DNA of 64,000 bases from JANMCE01 sp963791625. Its GTDB lineage: Bacteria > Actinomycetota > Acidimicrobiia > Acidimicrobiales > Ilumatobacteraceae. The position numbers were made by a program, and so were the translations under genes. Below, piece by piece: positions 1 through 9,270 of this stretch. The first letter of the stretch is position 1; each line of letters opens with the position of its first letter. The stretch covers positions 806,001 through 870,000 of the forward strand of contig CAWBTA010000006.1 of the NCBI GenBank assembly GCA_963791625.1. The letters run 5' to 3'. A model generated the notes under the pieces. It did no database searches, was not told the DNA's origin, and saw nothing but the letters and a program-made list of their open reading frames with translations.

Positions 1-1
1 G

Positions 2-1165
2 CGCGTCTGTCATCTCGACACGTGCCCGGTGGGCGTTGCCACCCAGAACCCCGAGCTGCGCAAGAAGTTCAGCGGCAAGCCCGAGTTCGTCGTCAACTTC
101 TTCGAGTTCATCGCCGAGGAAGTCCGCGAGCTGCTCGCCGAGCTGGGCTTCCGCTCCATCGCCGAGGCGGTCGGTCACGCCGAGATGCTCGACACCCGCG
201 GCGCGGTCGACCACTGGAAGGCCTGCGGCCTTGACCTCAGCCCGATCCTGGCCGTGCCGCAGAACCCGTACGGCCAATCCCTCCGCCAGTCGGTACCGCA
301 GGATCACGGCCTCGCCGACGCGCTCGATATCGGTCTGATTGACGCTTGCCAAGCGGCCATCATGGACGGCCACCGCGTTCGCCTCGCTTTGCCTATCCGC
401 AACGTGCACCGCACCGTCGGCACCATGCTCGGTCACGAGGTCACCAAGCGCTGGCCCCAAGGTCTCGCCGATGGCACCATCCAGATAAACTTCACCGGTT
501 CGGCCGGGCAGAGCTTCGGCGCCTTCCTGCCGGCCGGTATCACGCTTCGCCTGGAGGGGGACAGCAACGACTACCTGGGCAAGGGTCTGTCGGGCGGACG
601 CATCATCGTGCACCCTGATCGCAAGGCCACGTTCGCTGCCGAAAAGAGCGTCATTGCCGGCAACGTCATTGGCTATGGAGCGACTTCGGGTGAGATCTTC
701 CTGCGAGGCACGGTGGGTGAGCGCTTCTGCGTGCGTAACTCCGGAGCCACGGCGGTGGTGGAAGGCGTGGGCGACCACGGTTGCGAGTACATGACCGGTG
801 GCCGTGTCGTAGTGCTGGGCCAGACCGGTCGCAACTTCGGTGCCGGTATGTCCGGCGGCATCGCCTACGTGTACGACGCCGACGGCCAGTTCAACACTCG
901 GCTCAATACCGAGCTGGTCGACCTCGAACTGCTCGATGATGACGATAAGACCTTTGTACGCAACATCGTGCAGCGTCATCTGATCTTTACCGGGTCGAAG
1001 TTGGCCGAACGCATCCTCGACGAATGGGACTCGCGACCAATGGCGTTCCGCAAGGTCATGCCCCGTGACTATCGACGAGTGTTGACGGTAATGAAGGACG
1101 CAAGCGCAGCCGGGCTTTCCGAAGAGGAAACCCTCGTGAAAGTGATGGAGTCGGTTCATGGGTGA
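2..1165 (+). CDS. gltB: Glutamate synthase large subunit, C-terminal part (5' truncated by window edge)
   Basis: This is the C-terminal part of the GOGAT alpha subunit, which makes glutamate from 2-oxoglutarate and glutamine-derived ammonia. The frame is open from base 2. It begins inside the 3Fe-4S cysteine motif (CHLDTCPVGVATQ), which in this family follows the FMN/2-oxoglutarate domain. The rest is the GXGXG beta-helix domain, with GLSGGRI, GNVIGYGATSGE and GMSGGIAYVYD glycine-rich turns. The amidotransferase domain and most of the synthase domain lie outside the window. The stop overlaps the gltD start by 8 bp, so the two subunits are translationally coupled. Confidence 0.96.
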   Translation, partial: RVCHLDTCPVGVATQNPELRKKFSGKPEFVVNFFEFIAEEVRELLAELGFRSIAEAVGHAEMLDTRGAVDHWKACGLDLSPILAVPQNPYGQSLRQSVPQDHGLADALDIGLIDACQAAIMDGHRVRLALPIRNVHRTVGTMLGHEVTKRWPQGLADGTIQINFTGSAGQSFGAFLPAGITLRLEGDSNDYLGKGLSGGRIIVHPDRKATFAAEKSVIAGNVIGYGATSGEIFLRGTVGERFCVRNSGATAVVEGVGDHGCEYMTGGRVVVLGQTGRNFGAGMSGGIAYVYDADGQFNTRLNTELVDLELLDDDDKTFVRNIVQRHLIFTGSKLAERILDEWDSRPMAFRKVMPRDYRRVLTVMKDASAAGLSEEETLVKVMESVHG

Positions 1166-2612
1166 CGCAACGGGTTTCTTGAAGCACGATCGCGAGAACC
1201 CCACTCGCCGACCCGTCCCCGTGCGCTTGCGCGACTGGAAAGAAGTGTACGAACCGTTCGCGGCTGAAAAGCTGCAAGTGCAAGCATCGCGTTGCATGGA
1301 CTGCGGCATCCCGTTCTGCAACAACGGCTGTCCGCTCGGAAATCTCATTCCCGACTGGAATGATCTCGTCTACCGAAACCATTGGCAGGACGCCATCGAG
1401 CGCTTGCACGCCACCAACAACTTTCCCGAGTTCACCGGGCGACTCTGTCCGGCACCGTGCGAGTCGGCCTGCGTGCTCGGCATCAACGAGGACCCGGTCA
1501 CCATCAAGCAAGTCGAGGTCTCCATCGTCGATCGTGCGTGGGACGAGGGCTGGATCACGCCGCAGATCCCGAACCATTCCACTGGCAAGCGCATCGCCGT
1601 CATCGGCTCCGGCCCGGCCGGGCTGGCCACCGCGCAGCAGCTCACGCGCGCTGGCCACGAAGTGCTGGTGCTGGAGCGGGCTGATCGCATCGGCGGGTTG
1701 CTGCGCTATGGCATCCCTGAGTTCAAGATGGAAAAGAGTCAGCTCGATCGTCGTCTCGGCCAGATGCGGGCTGAGGGTACCGAGTTCCGTACCAACGCCA
1801 ACGTCGGGCAGAACGTCGACATCGACGTGCTACTCGCCCGCTACGACGCAGTGGTGTTGGCGGTCGGCGCGACCGTCGGACGTGACCTCGCCAGCGTGCC
1901 GGGCCGCGATCTCACCGGCATCCACCAAGCGATGGAATACCTGCCGCTGTCCAACCGCGTGCGAGAGGGCGACACCGAATCCTCACCCATCGATGCCAAC
2001 GGCAAGCACGTCGTCATCATCGGCGGTGGTGACACCGGCGCGGACTGCCTCGGCACTGCGCATCGCCAGGGGGCGGCTTCGGTCGTGCAGCTGGAAATCA
2101 TGCCCCAACCACCCTCCGAGCGGGCCGCGAACAACCCTTGGCCACAGTGGAACCTGATCCTGCGCACGGCGTCCGCCCACGAAGAAGGTGGCGAGCGGGT
2201 GTACAGCGTCAACACCGAGGCATTCGTCGACAACGGCGCCGGTCAGGTTCGAGCGCTTCGCATGCATCAGGTGGAGATGCGGGACGGCAAGTTCGAAAAG
2301 GTCGAGGGCTCCGAGCAGGAGATTCCCGCCGACCTTGTCTTCCTGGCGCTCGGCTTCACCGGCCCGGACACGGCGGGCTGGGCGAAGCAACTCGGCGTCG
2401 AGGTTGATGGCCGCGGCAATGTAGAACGTGACGGGCGTTACATGACCAATGTGCCGGGGGTGTTTGTGGCGGGTGACGCCGGTCGGGGTCAGAGCCTCAT
2501 CGTGTGGGCCATAGCCGAGGGTCGATCCTGCGCCGCCGGGGTGGACGAGTGGCTCATGGGCAGCACCACCTTGCCCGCGCCGATCCTGCCAACGGCCCGT
2601 CCGCTTCAATAA
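1158..2612 (+). CDS. gltD: Glutamate synthase small subunit (NADPH, 4Fe-4S, FAD)
   Basis: The 484-residue beta subunit of GOGAT passes electrons from NADPH through FAD and 4Fe-4S clusters to the large subunit. The N-terminus carries the cluster cysteines (CMDCGIPFCNNGCPLGN, then CPAPCESACVLGI). Two dinucleotide-binding folds follow: GSGPAGLATAQ for FAD near residue 150 and GGGDTGADCLG for NADPH near residue 290. The C-terminal GDAGRGQSLIVWAIAEGR is the usual FAD-contact motif. Length is normal for the family. The ATG lies inside the end of gltB, as expected for a gltBD operon. Confidence 0.97.
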   Translation: MGDATGFLKHDRENPTRRPVPVRLRDWKEVYEPFAAEKLQVQASRCMDCGIPFCNNGCPLGNLIPDWNDLVYRNHWQDAIERLHATNNFPEFTGRLCPAPCESACVLGINEDPVTIKQVEVSIVDRAWDEGWITPQIPNHSTGKRIAVIGSGPAGLATAQQLTRAGHEVLVLERADRIGGLLRYGIPEFKMEKSQLDRRLGQMRAEGTEFRTNANVGQNVDIDVLLARYDAVVLAVGATVGRDLASVPGRDLTGIHQAMEYLPLSNRVREGDTESSPIDANGKHVVIIGGGDTGADCLGTAHRQGAASVVQLEIMPQPPSERAANNPWPQWNLILRTASAHEEGGERVYSVNTEAFVDNGAGQVRALRMHQVEMRDGKFEKVEGSEQEIPADLVFLALGFTGPDTAGWAKQLGVEVDGRGNVERDGRYMTNVPGVFVAGDAGRGQSLIVWAIAEGRSCAAGVDEWLMGSTTLPAPILPTARPLQ

Positions 2613-2625
2613 CGGACAAGCGCGC

Positions 2626-2657
2626 TCGGTGACGGTATGTTTTCGCTCCGTCACCGA
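2626..2657 (+). terminator. Perfect 10-bp inverted repeat after gltD, terminator-like
   Basis: The sequence TCGGTGACGG (2626-2635), a 12-base loop and CCGTCACCGA (2648-2657) form a perfect hairpin 13 bp after the gltD stop. There is no long T tract, so it may be a weak intrinsic terminator or a processing site separating gltBD from the LysM gene. Confidence 0.5.
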
Positions 2658-2706
2658 AGGCCGGGTATGCCGTAAAAACGCACCAAACGCGCTTTATGCT
2701 TTCGTT

Positions 2707-3444
2707 ATGACGAGTCTTCCCCGTTCCCGCTCTGCCGCCGGTCTTCTCGCGATTGGTCTGGCCGCGTCAGTTCTGACCGGTTGTGGCCTCGGTGGCGGCA
2801 ACAGCAAGACCACCGCATCCTCCACGTCGCTGGCGAAGGCCAAAGGCACCACCGTGCCGGCGTCGACGGTTTTCGCTACCCTGCCGCCCGTGCCTACCTC
2901 GGCTCCTCCCGTTACACAGGCTCCCGGCAGTACCGGTACTCTTAGCTCGAATCCGCCGACCGCGGCTCCTCCCGGTTCGCCCACGCCCTCTGCGGCTCCT
3001 GCTCCCTCCGGTACGAAGTATGTCGTGAAGGCCGGTGATATCCCCTCTCGGATTGCCCAGGCAATGGGCGTCACCACGCAGGCCCTCCTCGATGCCAACG
3101 GATTGACCGCGAAGGATTTCATCAAGATCGGTGACCAGTTGGTTGTTCCCGTCGGTGGCACCTTGCCCGCAGGTGGCACGATCGCTCCGCCCGCAGCCAC
3201 GGTTCCGACAACGACCGTTGCTGGCAAGCCGCCCGTTGCACCGGCCGGGTCCAGCAAATACACCGTTGTTGCCAACGACACCTGGTACGGCATTGCCAAG
3301 AAGTTCGGTGTCAGCCCTGACGCACTGCTCGCCGCCAACGGCGCCACGACCACAACCAACATCATTCCGGGTCAGGCGATCATCATTCCCGGCAAGACGC
3401 CGGCTGCTACACCTGCGGTCACCACGACCGTCAAGAAACCCTAG
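2707..3444 (+). CDS. Lipoprotein with two LysM domains
   Basis: This 245-residue protein starts at the ATG that opens a lipoprotein signal peptide: MTSLPRSR, a hydrophobic stretch, then the lipobox LTGC near residue 24. After a Thr/Pro/Ala-rich linker come two LysM peptidoglycan-binding modules at about 105-150 (YVVKAGDIPSRIAQAMGV) and 185-230 (YTVVANDTWYGIAKKFGV), separated by another low-complexity linker. It is probably anchored in the membrane and bound to cell-wall glycan. No catalytic domain is present. A longer reading from 2629 would run into the upstream hairpin and is less likely. It converges with the next gene, 3 bp between stops. Confidence 0.88.
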   Translation: MTSLPRSRSAAGLLAIGLAASVLTGCGLGGGNSKTTASSTSLAKAKGTTVPASTVFATLPPVPTSAPPVTQAPGSTGTLSSNPPTAAPPGSPTPSAAPAPSGTKYVVKAGDIPSRIAQAMGVTTQALLDANGLTAKDFIKIGDQLVVPVGGTLPAGGTIAPPAATVPTTTVAGKPPVAPAGSSKYTVVANDTWYGIAKKFGVSPDALLAANGATTTTNIIPGQAIIIPGKTPAATPAVTTTVKKP

Positions 3445-3453
3445 GTCCTAGGG
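3439..3453. terminator. Palindrome holding the stop codons of two convergent genes
   Basis: CCCTAG-GTC-CTAGGG spans the TAG stop of the LysM gene (3442-3444) and the TAG stop of the opposing gene (complement of 3448-3450). The 6-bp arms could form a short hairpin in either transcript. No T tract is present on either side. Confidence 0.4.
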
Positions 3454-4512
3454 CGCCGTCGTGGTTGCCACGGGGTCGGCCGTGACCGTCGTCTCCGGAG
3501 AAGTTACTTGTGTCGTAGTGGGCGCCTCGGTCGTCGTCGGGGCTTCCGTCGCGGTCGGGGCTTCGGTAGTTGTCTCCTCGACCGATGTCGGTGGCTCGGG
3601 AATCGTCTCTGATGGCGCGTTGTCACCGACGAACGGTTCGTCTACCGCAGGAACACCGACAGGAATCAGTTTGACCGGTTCGGCGAAGGCGACTTCGATG
3701 CGACCACCGTTTGCCGTATCTGCCGTGTAGACCGTGAGTCGGATCAGGTTGCCTGCCCGGTTGAACCAAAGGTCCAGCTGGTACTCACCGTTGATGGCCT
3801 TGTCGAGTGCTTCCTTGGCCGACGCAGGGTCGTCAAGGCGTAGTGCCGCCACATTCGCTGCGGTGCTGCTGGCGGTCACATGGGTGTTGGACGCACCATG
3901 CAGCACGTCGGGCGCTCCCACCTTCACACTCTCGGGCGTGATGGCGAACACGTAGTCCAGCACCCTCGGGTCGGCCGATCGAGTCTCGGCGTTGTCGATA
4001 CGCACACCGTCTGTCGCAGTGGTCTTAAGCTTTTGGGCAGCCATGACCACGGCGTTGGCGTCGATCTCCAACGGCTCGTACGGCTCGACGCTGATGGGCG
4101 TGAGCGCGCTCGCTTGCGCGGCCGGTGACGCGGCCGAGGCCAGCGACGGACGTTTGGCATCGGGGATGCTGAAGGCGAGTCCGGCCGTGATTCCGACGAG
4201 CGTCGCAACTGTCATGACGATCTTGCGACCTTGCTTGGAACGGGGAGCTGCGACGACGACAGCGGCGACCACTTCTTCACCCTCGGGGACCGCAGGCGGA
4301 ATCCAATTGTCGCCTTCGAAACCATCGAGATCCTCATCCTCGACGACGGGTACTGGCTCATTGCGGCGCAGTCTCGTCGCGGTGGAGGGCGGATCGATGT
4401 GCCAGCCAGGTGCGGCGAGCAGTTGTCGAAGATCGACCGAGTTGACCTCGGGCTCATTCTCGTGGTCGTAGATGGGTGACGCTGAGTTAGAGCTACGTTC
4501 CGGCGAAGTCAC
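3448..4512 (-). CDS. Single-pass membrane protein with Thr-rich C-terminus, function unknown
   Basis: The 354-residue product has an acidic cytoplasmic N-terminus, a basic stop-transfer region (RSKQGRK) followed by one membrane segment at about 98-117, an extracytoplasmic domain of about 170 residues and a Thr/Glu/Pro-rich tail (repeats of TTTEAPT). The outer domain contains a stretch typical of secreted ligand- or wall-associated domains, but I do not recognise the family. A WIPPAVPEGEEV motif just before the membrane segment is echoed by WVPPAIAHEEV in the neighbouring gene, which suggests the two are diverged paralogues. It is on the same strand as that neighbour, 94 bp downstream of it. 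Confidence 0.75.
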   Translation of the reverse strand: MTSPERSSNSASPIYDHENEPEVNSVDLRQLLAAPGWHIDPPSTATRLRRNEPVPVVEDEDLDGFEGDNWIPPAVPEGEEVVAAVVVAAPRSKQGRKIVMTVATLVGITAGLAFSIPDAKRPSLASAASPAAQASALTPISVEPYEPLEIDANAVVMAAQKLKTTATDGVRIDNAETRSADPRVLDYVFAITPESVKVGAPDVLHGASNTHVTASSTAANVAALRLDDPASAKEALDKAINGEYQLDLWFNRAGNLIRLTVYTADTANGGRIEVAFAEPVKLIPVGVPAVDEPFVGDNAPSETIPEPPTSVEETTTEAPTATEAPTTTEAPTTTQVTSPETTVTADPVATTTAP

Positions 4513-4606
4513 GCTTTAGATATCGGCCGAAGAGATCGAAGAACCATGCCTTTTCCTCTCAGACTTCCTCAAGCATTTGTCTCGACTACGCCGCGCTCAG
4601 CGTCGG

Positions 4607-5410
4607 TCAGGGCGTCGGCGTCGTCGTAACGGGCTCCTCGGCCGGGTCTGCCGGGTCTGCCGCTGCCGCTGCGTCCGCCGCTGCCACGTTTGCCCCTGCT
4701 GCGTTCGCCGCGCCGATCATGCCCGGAGCCCGGGTCGCCGGCCGAGTAACGACGGGAGAAGCCCCAAGAGTCGAAGCGGTCGTGGAAGCCTTCGTCGTTG
4801 TCTCGACCGTCGTGGGCTCGACAACGATTTTGGCGTTGTCGGGTGCAAGGGCCTTGTTCACACCGAAACCGAGGCCGGCGACCAGCGCGACGCCTGCGAC
4901 AGCGATGATGAGGTTGCGGGGTGAGCGCGGCGGTTCGTTTGAGGTGGCTTTCGGTGGCACGTACGCCGCCACTTCTTCATGGGCTATCGCCGGCGGTACC
5001 CATTCGGCCCCACTGAAACTGGCAAGTTCGTTCGGCTGCCACTCGGCTGAAACGGGGCGAGGCTGAGACAAGGACGGAGCCGCGCCGGGCTGGTCATCCT
5101 CCGGAGCGATGTACCGCGGCACGTGATCCAGTTCGGCAGCCGAGAACGACTTCTTCGTTCCGCCCGCTGCATCCGCGGCTGCCGACTCGCCGGCGGCCGC
5201 GGGCGTGGCGGGAGCGGGGTCGGGGACCGGCGCGGCGGCCAAGGTCGGCACCGACGGTGGGGTCGGCGTCGACATTGTCGGCGCAGCGAAAGGCTGTGGC
5301 TCGTGCCATCCGACCGTGGGGGGAGCCATTGCAGGCGGCGGCGGGGGAGGAGGTGGTACCAAACTACGAGGGGGTGCGAACGGAGCTTGGGTGCTTTCCG
5401 GCGGAGTCAC
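4607..5410 (-). CDS. Pro/Ala-rich single-pass membrane protein, probable paralogue of the adjacent gene
   Basis: The 267-residue product starts with a proline-rich cytoplasmic segment (a run of eight prolines near residue 20). It then has the motif WVPPAIAHEEV near residue 137, a basic patch (RSPRN) and one membrane segment at about 167-185. A short Ala/Thr/Asp-rich exterior tail ends in TTTPTP. Layout and the W-[IV]-P-P-A motif match the gene at 3448-4512, but this protein lacks that gene's large outer domain. Function unknown. Composition is low-complexity, so homology searches will be noisy. Confidence 0.7.
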   Translation of the reverse strand: MTPPESTQAPFAPPRSLVPPPPPPPPAMAPPTVGWHEPQPFAAPTMSTPTPPSVPTLAAAPVPDPAPATPAAAGESAAADAAGGTKKSFSAAELDHVPRYIAPEDDQPGAAPSLSQPRPVSAEWQPNELASFSGAEWVPPAIAHEEVAAYVPPKATSNEPPRSPRNLIIAVAGVALVAGLGFGVNKALAPDNAKIVVEPTTVETTTKASTTASTLGASPVVTRPATRAPGMIGAANAAGANVAAADAAAAADPADPAEEPVTTTPTP

Positions 5411-5483
5411 CCCTGCCTATCGGCCATGGTTGCGGCTGGCACATGGCGAACGGGTCAGGTTTTTGTCTGATTGCGGTTGGCAC

Positions 5484-6500
5484 TCAGTCCATGTTGGGCC
5501 AGCGGCGCTTTTGCCGGCGGCGTTGGCCCGCTTTGCCTTTGGCGCGCTGTTCGGTCAGAGCCCAGGCTCGTCGCCAACCGGTGGATGCTGGCCCCGTCAG
5601 GCTGGGGGTGTTGCGCTTGGCCGAATTTTGGCGGGCGGTCCAGAAGTCGTGTATCGACTCGTCGCCCAGTTCGGCGACGTGCTGTTCAATGCGCTCGCTG
5701 AAACGGCGGCTGTTCTCGCCCTCTCTAACCGTGAGCGGTTTGCCGAACGTCACCTTGGTACGACCGGGCTTCAACTTCTTCGCGCCCTTGCCCCAAATTG
5801 CACCGGCGCCATCAATATGGACGGGCACCACGGCGACGCCGCACTTGTCGGCCAGGTACGCTGCTCCGCCTTTGAAGGGCTGTCCCCAGCCGTCGGGCGA
5901 TCGTCCACCTTCGGGGAAGATCAACAGGCTCCAACCATCGTTGACCAACTCGGCCGCAAGGTCTGACGAGCGGCGGTTCACCGCGGACCGTTCGATGGGG
6001 AACGCCCCGAGCGCAAGTGCCGACATCGTACTGGTGATGCGGGTGCCAAAGAAGTAGTCGGCGGCGCCGCCCACCACCATCTTGTTGCGCCATGGCAACG
6101 GGATGGATGTGAGCATGAGTCCTGCATCGAGATGGCTGTGATGATTGGCTACGAACACGAGCGCCGGGGGCTTGTCGAGTTTCATAAGGTCCGCAAGGCG
6201 ATCAACACCGGTGATTTCCGGGTCGCCGAGAGCGCGGACCGCGAGCTTCATCGGGCCGTTCACAATCATGCGACGGACGACCTTTGAGCCAGGACCACGC
6301 GCCCAGTCCGTGTCGAAGTCGATACCGGTCTTGCCCTTCTTCGGTTCCATCACGACGCCACCAGGAATGGTAGGGGCGCGATAGGGGAACCCGGCCTTGC
6401 TGATCGCGCCGCGCACGTTCACGATCTTGCGCTCGGCCGTGTCGACTGCTCGACCGGCTTTGCGGAAGGCGATCAGTTTGGCTTCAGTGGATCGTGCCAT
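5484..6500 (-). CDS. PlsC-family 1-acylglycerol-3-phosphate acyltransferase
   Basis: The 338-residue protein carries the acyltransferase signature: the HX4D box in NHHSHLD near residue 120 and the substrate motif FPEGGRS near residue 195, then PVHIDG. Such enzymes transfer an acyl group to lysophosphatidate or a related acceptor at the inner face of the membrane. The C-terminal 40 residues are strongly basic (RRRQKRRW), which may help membrane contact. Its ATG overlaps the stop of the LarA-like gene by one base (TGATG), so it is the last gene of a four-gene operon starting at 11654. A second PlsC-like gene lies at 62060. Confidence 0.88.
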   Translation of the reverse strand: MARSTEAKLIAFRKAGRAVDTAERKIVNVRGAISKAGFPYRAPTIPGGVVMEPKKGKTGIDFDTDWARGPGSKVVRRMIVNGPMKLAVRALGDPEITGVDRLADLMKLDKPPALVFVANHHSHLDAGLMLTSIPLPWRNKMVVGGAADYFFGTRITSTMSALALGAFPIERSAVNRRSSDLAAELVNDGWSLLIFPEGGRSPDGWGQPFKGGAAYLADKCGVAVVPVHIDGAGAIWGKGAKKLKPGRTKVTFGKPLTVREGENSRRFSERIEQHVAELGDESIHDFWTARQNSAKRNTPSLTGPASTGWRRAWALTEQRAKGKAGQRRRQKRRWPNMD

Positions 6501-8086
6501 CAGTGCACATCAGCCAGCATCAATGGCGGGGCATGGAAGTGGGTGACGGTGGCGTCACGACCGACAACGTCGGACGCAATCTCAAACGCATCGTTCATGG
6601 TGGAGGCCGGCGTGAAGCCCAGCCGTCGCACCGAGCGGGCCTCGCCGCCGACGATGATGACCTTGCCCACATGCTGCAAACCGTGTGAACCCCAGTACCA
6701 CATGTAGAACGGATGCACGCCGTGGTAGGCGTAGCTGGTGCGGTAGAGGTGCTTGTACCACTCGTCCTCGGCGAACTGCTTTTCGTACTTCTTGTGCAGC
6801 TCGTGCGGATCGGTGGTGTCGGCCAGACACTGCTCAAAGAAGTCGATGTAGCTCGGGTGATGAATGGGGTTGAATTCCCACGGCGTCGGGTGCGTCATGA
6901 TGACCACGCCACCCTTACGCACCAGTGGCTTGCCCCGGTACATGTTGAAGAAGTAGCCGAGCCCCATACACATCACCAGGATCGGATTCATGATCGAGTT
7001 CACGTTGTACGGGCAGATGTAGGGGATGCCCATGGTGAGAATGTCGGTCTGGCCTTCCACCTGCACCATCTGCTGGCGGTACACGTTCTCGGTGGTGATC
7101 TTGTGCACGGCCTCCACGTCGCCAGCCTGAATCGATGTCATCTGATGCGGCGCTTCGATCGAGTGAAAGATCGACCGGGCAATCCGGTTCGGCGTCTTGC
7201 TCAGGGCCTTGGAGCTGGCCAGGAACGCAGCCCGATCGCGGCCCGTCCATTCCCATTCGCGCTTCGAGAGGAAGTCGAACGCTTGGGGGAAGGTGTTGGT
7301 GTTCAGCGTGGTTTCGATCTGGAACACCTTGGGTCCGGATTCCTTCATCACCTTGCCCATCCGCCAGTTGCTCTTGTGCAGCTCACTGGCGTGCTGATCC
7401 ATAAAGCTATGTGACGCCTGCATGGTGGTGGGGTTGTGATGATGGCGCAGGGAGCGGTAGCTCGACAGACCGGTCGCGGTCGACTTCCAACCGCCGTCCA
7501 TCGCCACCAGGTTGATGTTCACATAAACGAGCAGGTCGCTTTCGGCGGCCCGCTTGTTGATCTCTACTTCTTCACCGTTCGGCGTCTCACCAATGAAGGC
7601 CAACTTGGATGGATCTTCGGCATCGTGCTGCTGCAACAGGCCACGAGGCGCAAAGGCGTCGTAGACCCGGTCGCCCACGGCGTGACGCAGCTCATCCTCG
7701 GTCATGCGGCGATGCAGGGCGAGCGCGGCGATCAACACCACATCGTCCACACCGGCCTCGGCGGCGAGGTCGAGCACGGCTTCAATCACGCGTTGACGAA
7801 TGTCGGGGCGCTGCATCTTCGGCAACGGCAGGCTGATGTCGTCGAAGGCAATGGTGAGCTTCATCCCTGCGAACAGTTGCGCCGGAAGCGGATCCTGATC
7901 GACGGGATGAAGCAGCGCGTTCACAATGGCGCCATCGATGTCCTTCAGCGCCTCCTCTGGCTCGCTCGGGTAAATGATGCGGCTGCGACCAACGGGAAGT
8001 TTCTCGAGGCTGTAACCCTCGCCGCGCCAAAACAGGGTGGGCGGCGTCGACTTATCAACGTCGAGTACATATCCGGGACGGGGCAT
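6500..8086 (-). CDS. LarA-like protein (lactate racemase N-terminal domain / DUF2088)
   Basis: The 528-residue protein resembles the nickel-dependent lactate racemase fold. The segment LALHRRMTEDELRHAVGD near residue 130 matches the conserved His-Arg-Pro/Thr-Glu region of LarA. GGWKS near residue 200 is in the place of the lysine that carries the nickel-pincer cofactor in LarA, and it is followed by a histidine cluster (SLRHHHNP). The substrate is unknown: LarA relatives racemise or epimerise various 2-hydroxyacids. No larB, larC or larE cofactor genes are in the window. It is tied to an alcohol dehydrogenase (TAATG overlap upstream) and a PlsC-like gene downstream, which suggests a role in lipid or long-chain hydroxyacid metabolism (inference). 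Confidence 0.82.
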   Translation of the reverse strand: MPRPGYVLDVDKSTPPTLFWRGEGYSLEKLPVGRSRIIYPSEPEEALKDIDGAIVNALLHPVDQDPLPAQLFAGMKLTIAFDDISLPLPKMQRPDIRQRVIEAVLDLAAEAGVDDVVLIAALALHRRMTEDELRHAVGDRVYDAFAPRGLLQQHDAEDPSKLAFIGETPNGEEVEINKRAAESDLLVYVNINLVAMDGGWKSTATGLSSYRSLRHHHNPTTMQASHSFMDQHASELHKSNWRMGKVMKESGPKVFQIETTLNTNTFPQAFDFLSKREWEWTGRDRAAFLASSKALSKTPNRIARSIFHSIEAPHQMTSIQAGDVEAVHKITTENVYRQQMVQVEGQTDILTMGIPYICPYNVNSIMNPILVMCMGLGYFFNMYRGKPLVRKGGVVIMTHPTPWEFNPIHHPSYIDFFEQCLADTTDPHELHKKYEKQFAEDEWYKHLYRTSYAYHGVHPFYMWYWGSHGLQHVGKVIIVGGEARSVRRLGFTPASTMNDAFEIASDVVGRDATVTHFHAPPLMLADVH

Positions 8087-9270
8087 TAGCGGTTCCGCTC
8101 TTTCTCGTTCCTGAGGTCAAAGGCGACCTTCACAGCCCCACGGCGGCCACTGTTGGCCGCATGCTCCAGGGCATCTTTGTATTCACGAAGGGGATAGGTG
8201 GCTGACACCAAGCGACCAAGGTCGGCCGATTGCACCAGTTCCATCGCCAGATCGAATGTGCGCCTCGACGTTCCGTTCGGCATCGTCTCAATGCCATACG
8301 CATAGGCACCAACGAGCTGCGTTTCCCGGTGCCACAGGTTGGTGAGATTCAGGCTCACGTTGTTGGGCATGCCGACGAGGGTGATGCGGCCCTTGGGCTT
8401 CACGATGCGTAACGCCTCGGTGATGGACGACTCACTGCCCACGCAATCGATCACGACGTCGGCACCGCCGGTAAGCTGGTTGCCGTAGGCGAGCGAACCG
8501 CTCAGGCGGCGAACCAGGCGGCCAACTTCATCGGGTGCACACACATGTGTGGCGCCCAACTGGGCGGCCCAGCTGCGTTGCTCCAGATAGCGGGCGCCGA
8601 CGATGGTGGTGATGTCGGGGGCGTAGGCCTTGAGCGCAGCAAGCGTGAGTAGACCGAGCGTGCCAGCACCGAGGACCACGACGATGTCGCCTGCCGTCGG
8701 TAGGTGAGAGAGCGCGCCGTGGATGGCGCACGCCGTTGGCTCGACGATGACTGCGGCTTCATCGCTCATACTGTCGGGCACGGCGTGGAGCTGGCTCGGG
8801 TGAGCCACCATGAACGTGGACCAACCACCACCGGTGTCGCAGCAGAATCCGGTTTGCAGTCCCGCGTCGAGATCACCGAAGGCCAAACGCTCACAGCCGC
8901 CCAGGTCTCCTCGGGCACAGCTCGCGCAGACCGGGTTGATGTTGCGGGCCACGCATCCAAGCACCGGTTCCAGGATGACCCGGCTGCCGTCTTCCATATC
9001 GGCCACAACCTCATGGCCTGGCACGAACGGGAACGACACGATGTCCTCGAAGTAGCGGCTGGAATGCCCTTCCATGGTGGCCAGATCGCTGCCGCAGATC
9101 CCGGCAAGGCGAGGCCGAATACGCACCCAATCCGGACCCGGCAGATCGTGCGGATCTATATCGCTGAGGCTCAGCGGCCCGTACGCGCCGCCCCGTCCGG
9201 GCCGCACCGCAGCCGCCAACGCGGAGGCCACGTAACGAGCTGGCTTGCGTTCAAACAGCAGCGCCTTCAC
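8086..9270 (-). CDS. Zinc-dependent alcohol dehydrogenase (MDR family)
   Basis: The 394-residue protein has the medium-chain dehydrogenase layout. The catalytic-zinc region is GICGSDLATMEG and FVPGHEVV, there is a cysteine-rich structural-zinc lobe (NPVCASCARGDLGGCERL) and the NAD(P)-binding motif is VVLGAGTLGLLTLAALKA near residue 200. It should oxidise an alcohol or reduce an aldehyde. The GTG start lies within the stop of the fatty acyl-CoA reductase gene (GTGA overlap), so the aldehyde made by that enzyme is a plausible substrate (inference). An N-terminal extension of about 20 residues before the core is somewhat longer than usual. Confidence 0.92.
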   Translation of the reverse strand: MKALLFERKPARYVASALAAAVRPGRGGAYGPLSLSDIDPHDLPGPDWVRIRPRLAGICGSDLATMEGHSSRYFEDIVSFPFVPGHEVVADMEDGSRVILEPVLGCVARNINPVCASCARGDLGGCERLAFGDLDAGLQTGFCCDTGGGWSTFMVAHPSQLHAVPDSMSDEAAVIVEPTACAIHGALSHLPTAGDIVVVLGAGTLGLLTLAALKAYAPDITTIVGARYLEQRSWAAQLGATHVCAPDEVGRLVRRLSGSLAYGNQLTGGADVVIDCVGSESSITEALRIVKPKGRITLVGMPNNVSLNLTNLWHRETQLVGAYAYGIETMPNGTSRRTFDLAMELVQSADLGRLVSATYPLREYKDALEHAANSGRRGAVKVAFDLRNEKERNR

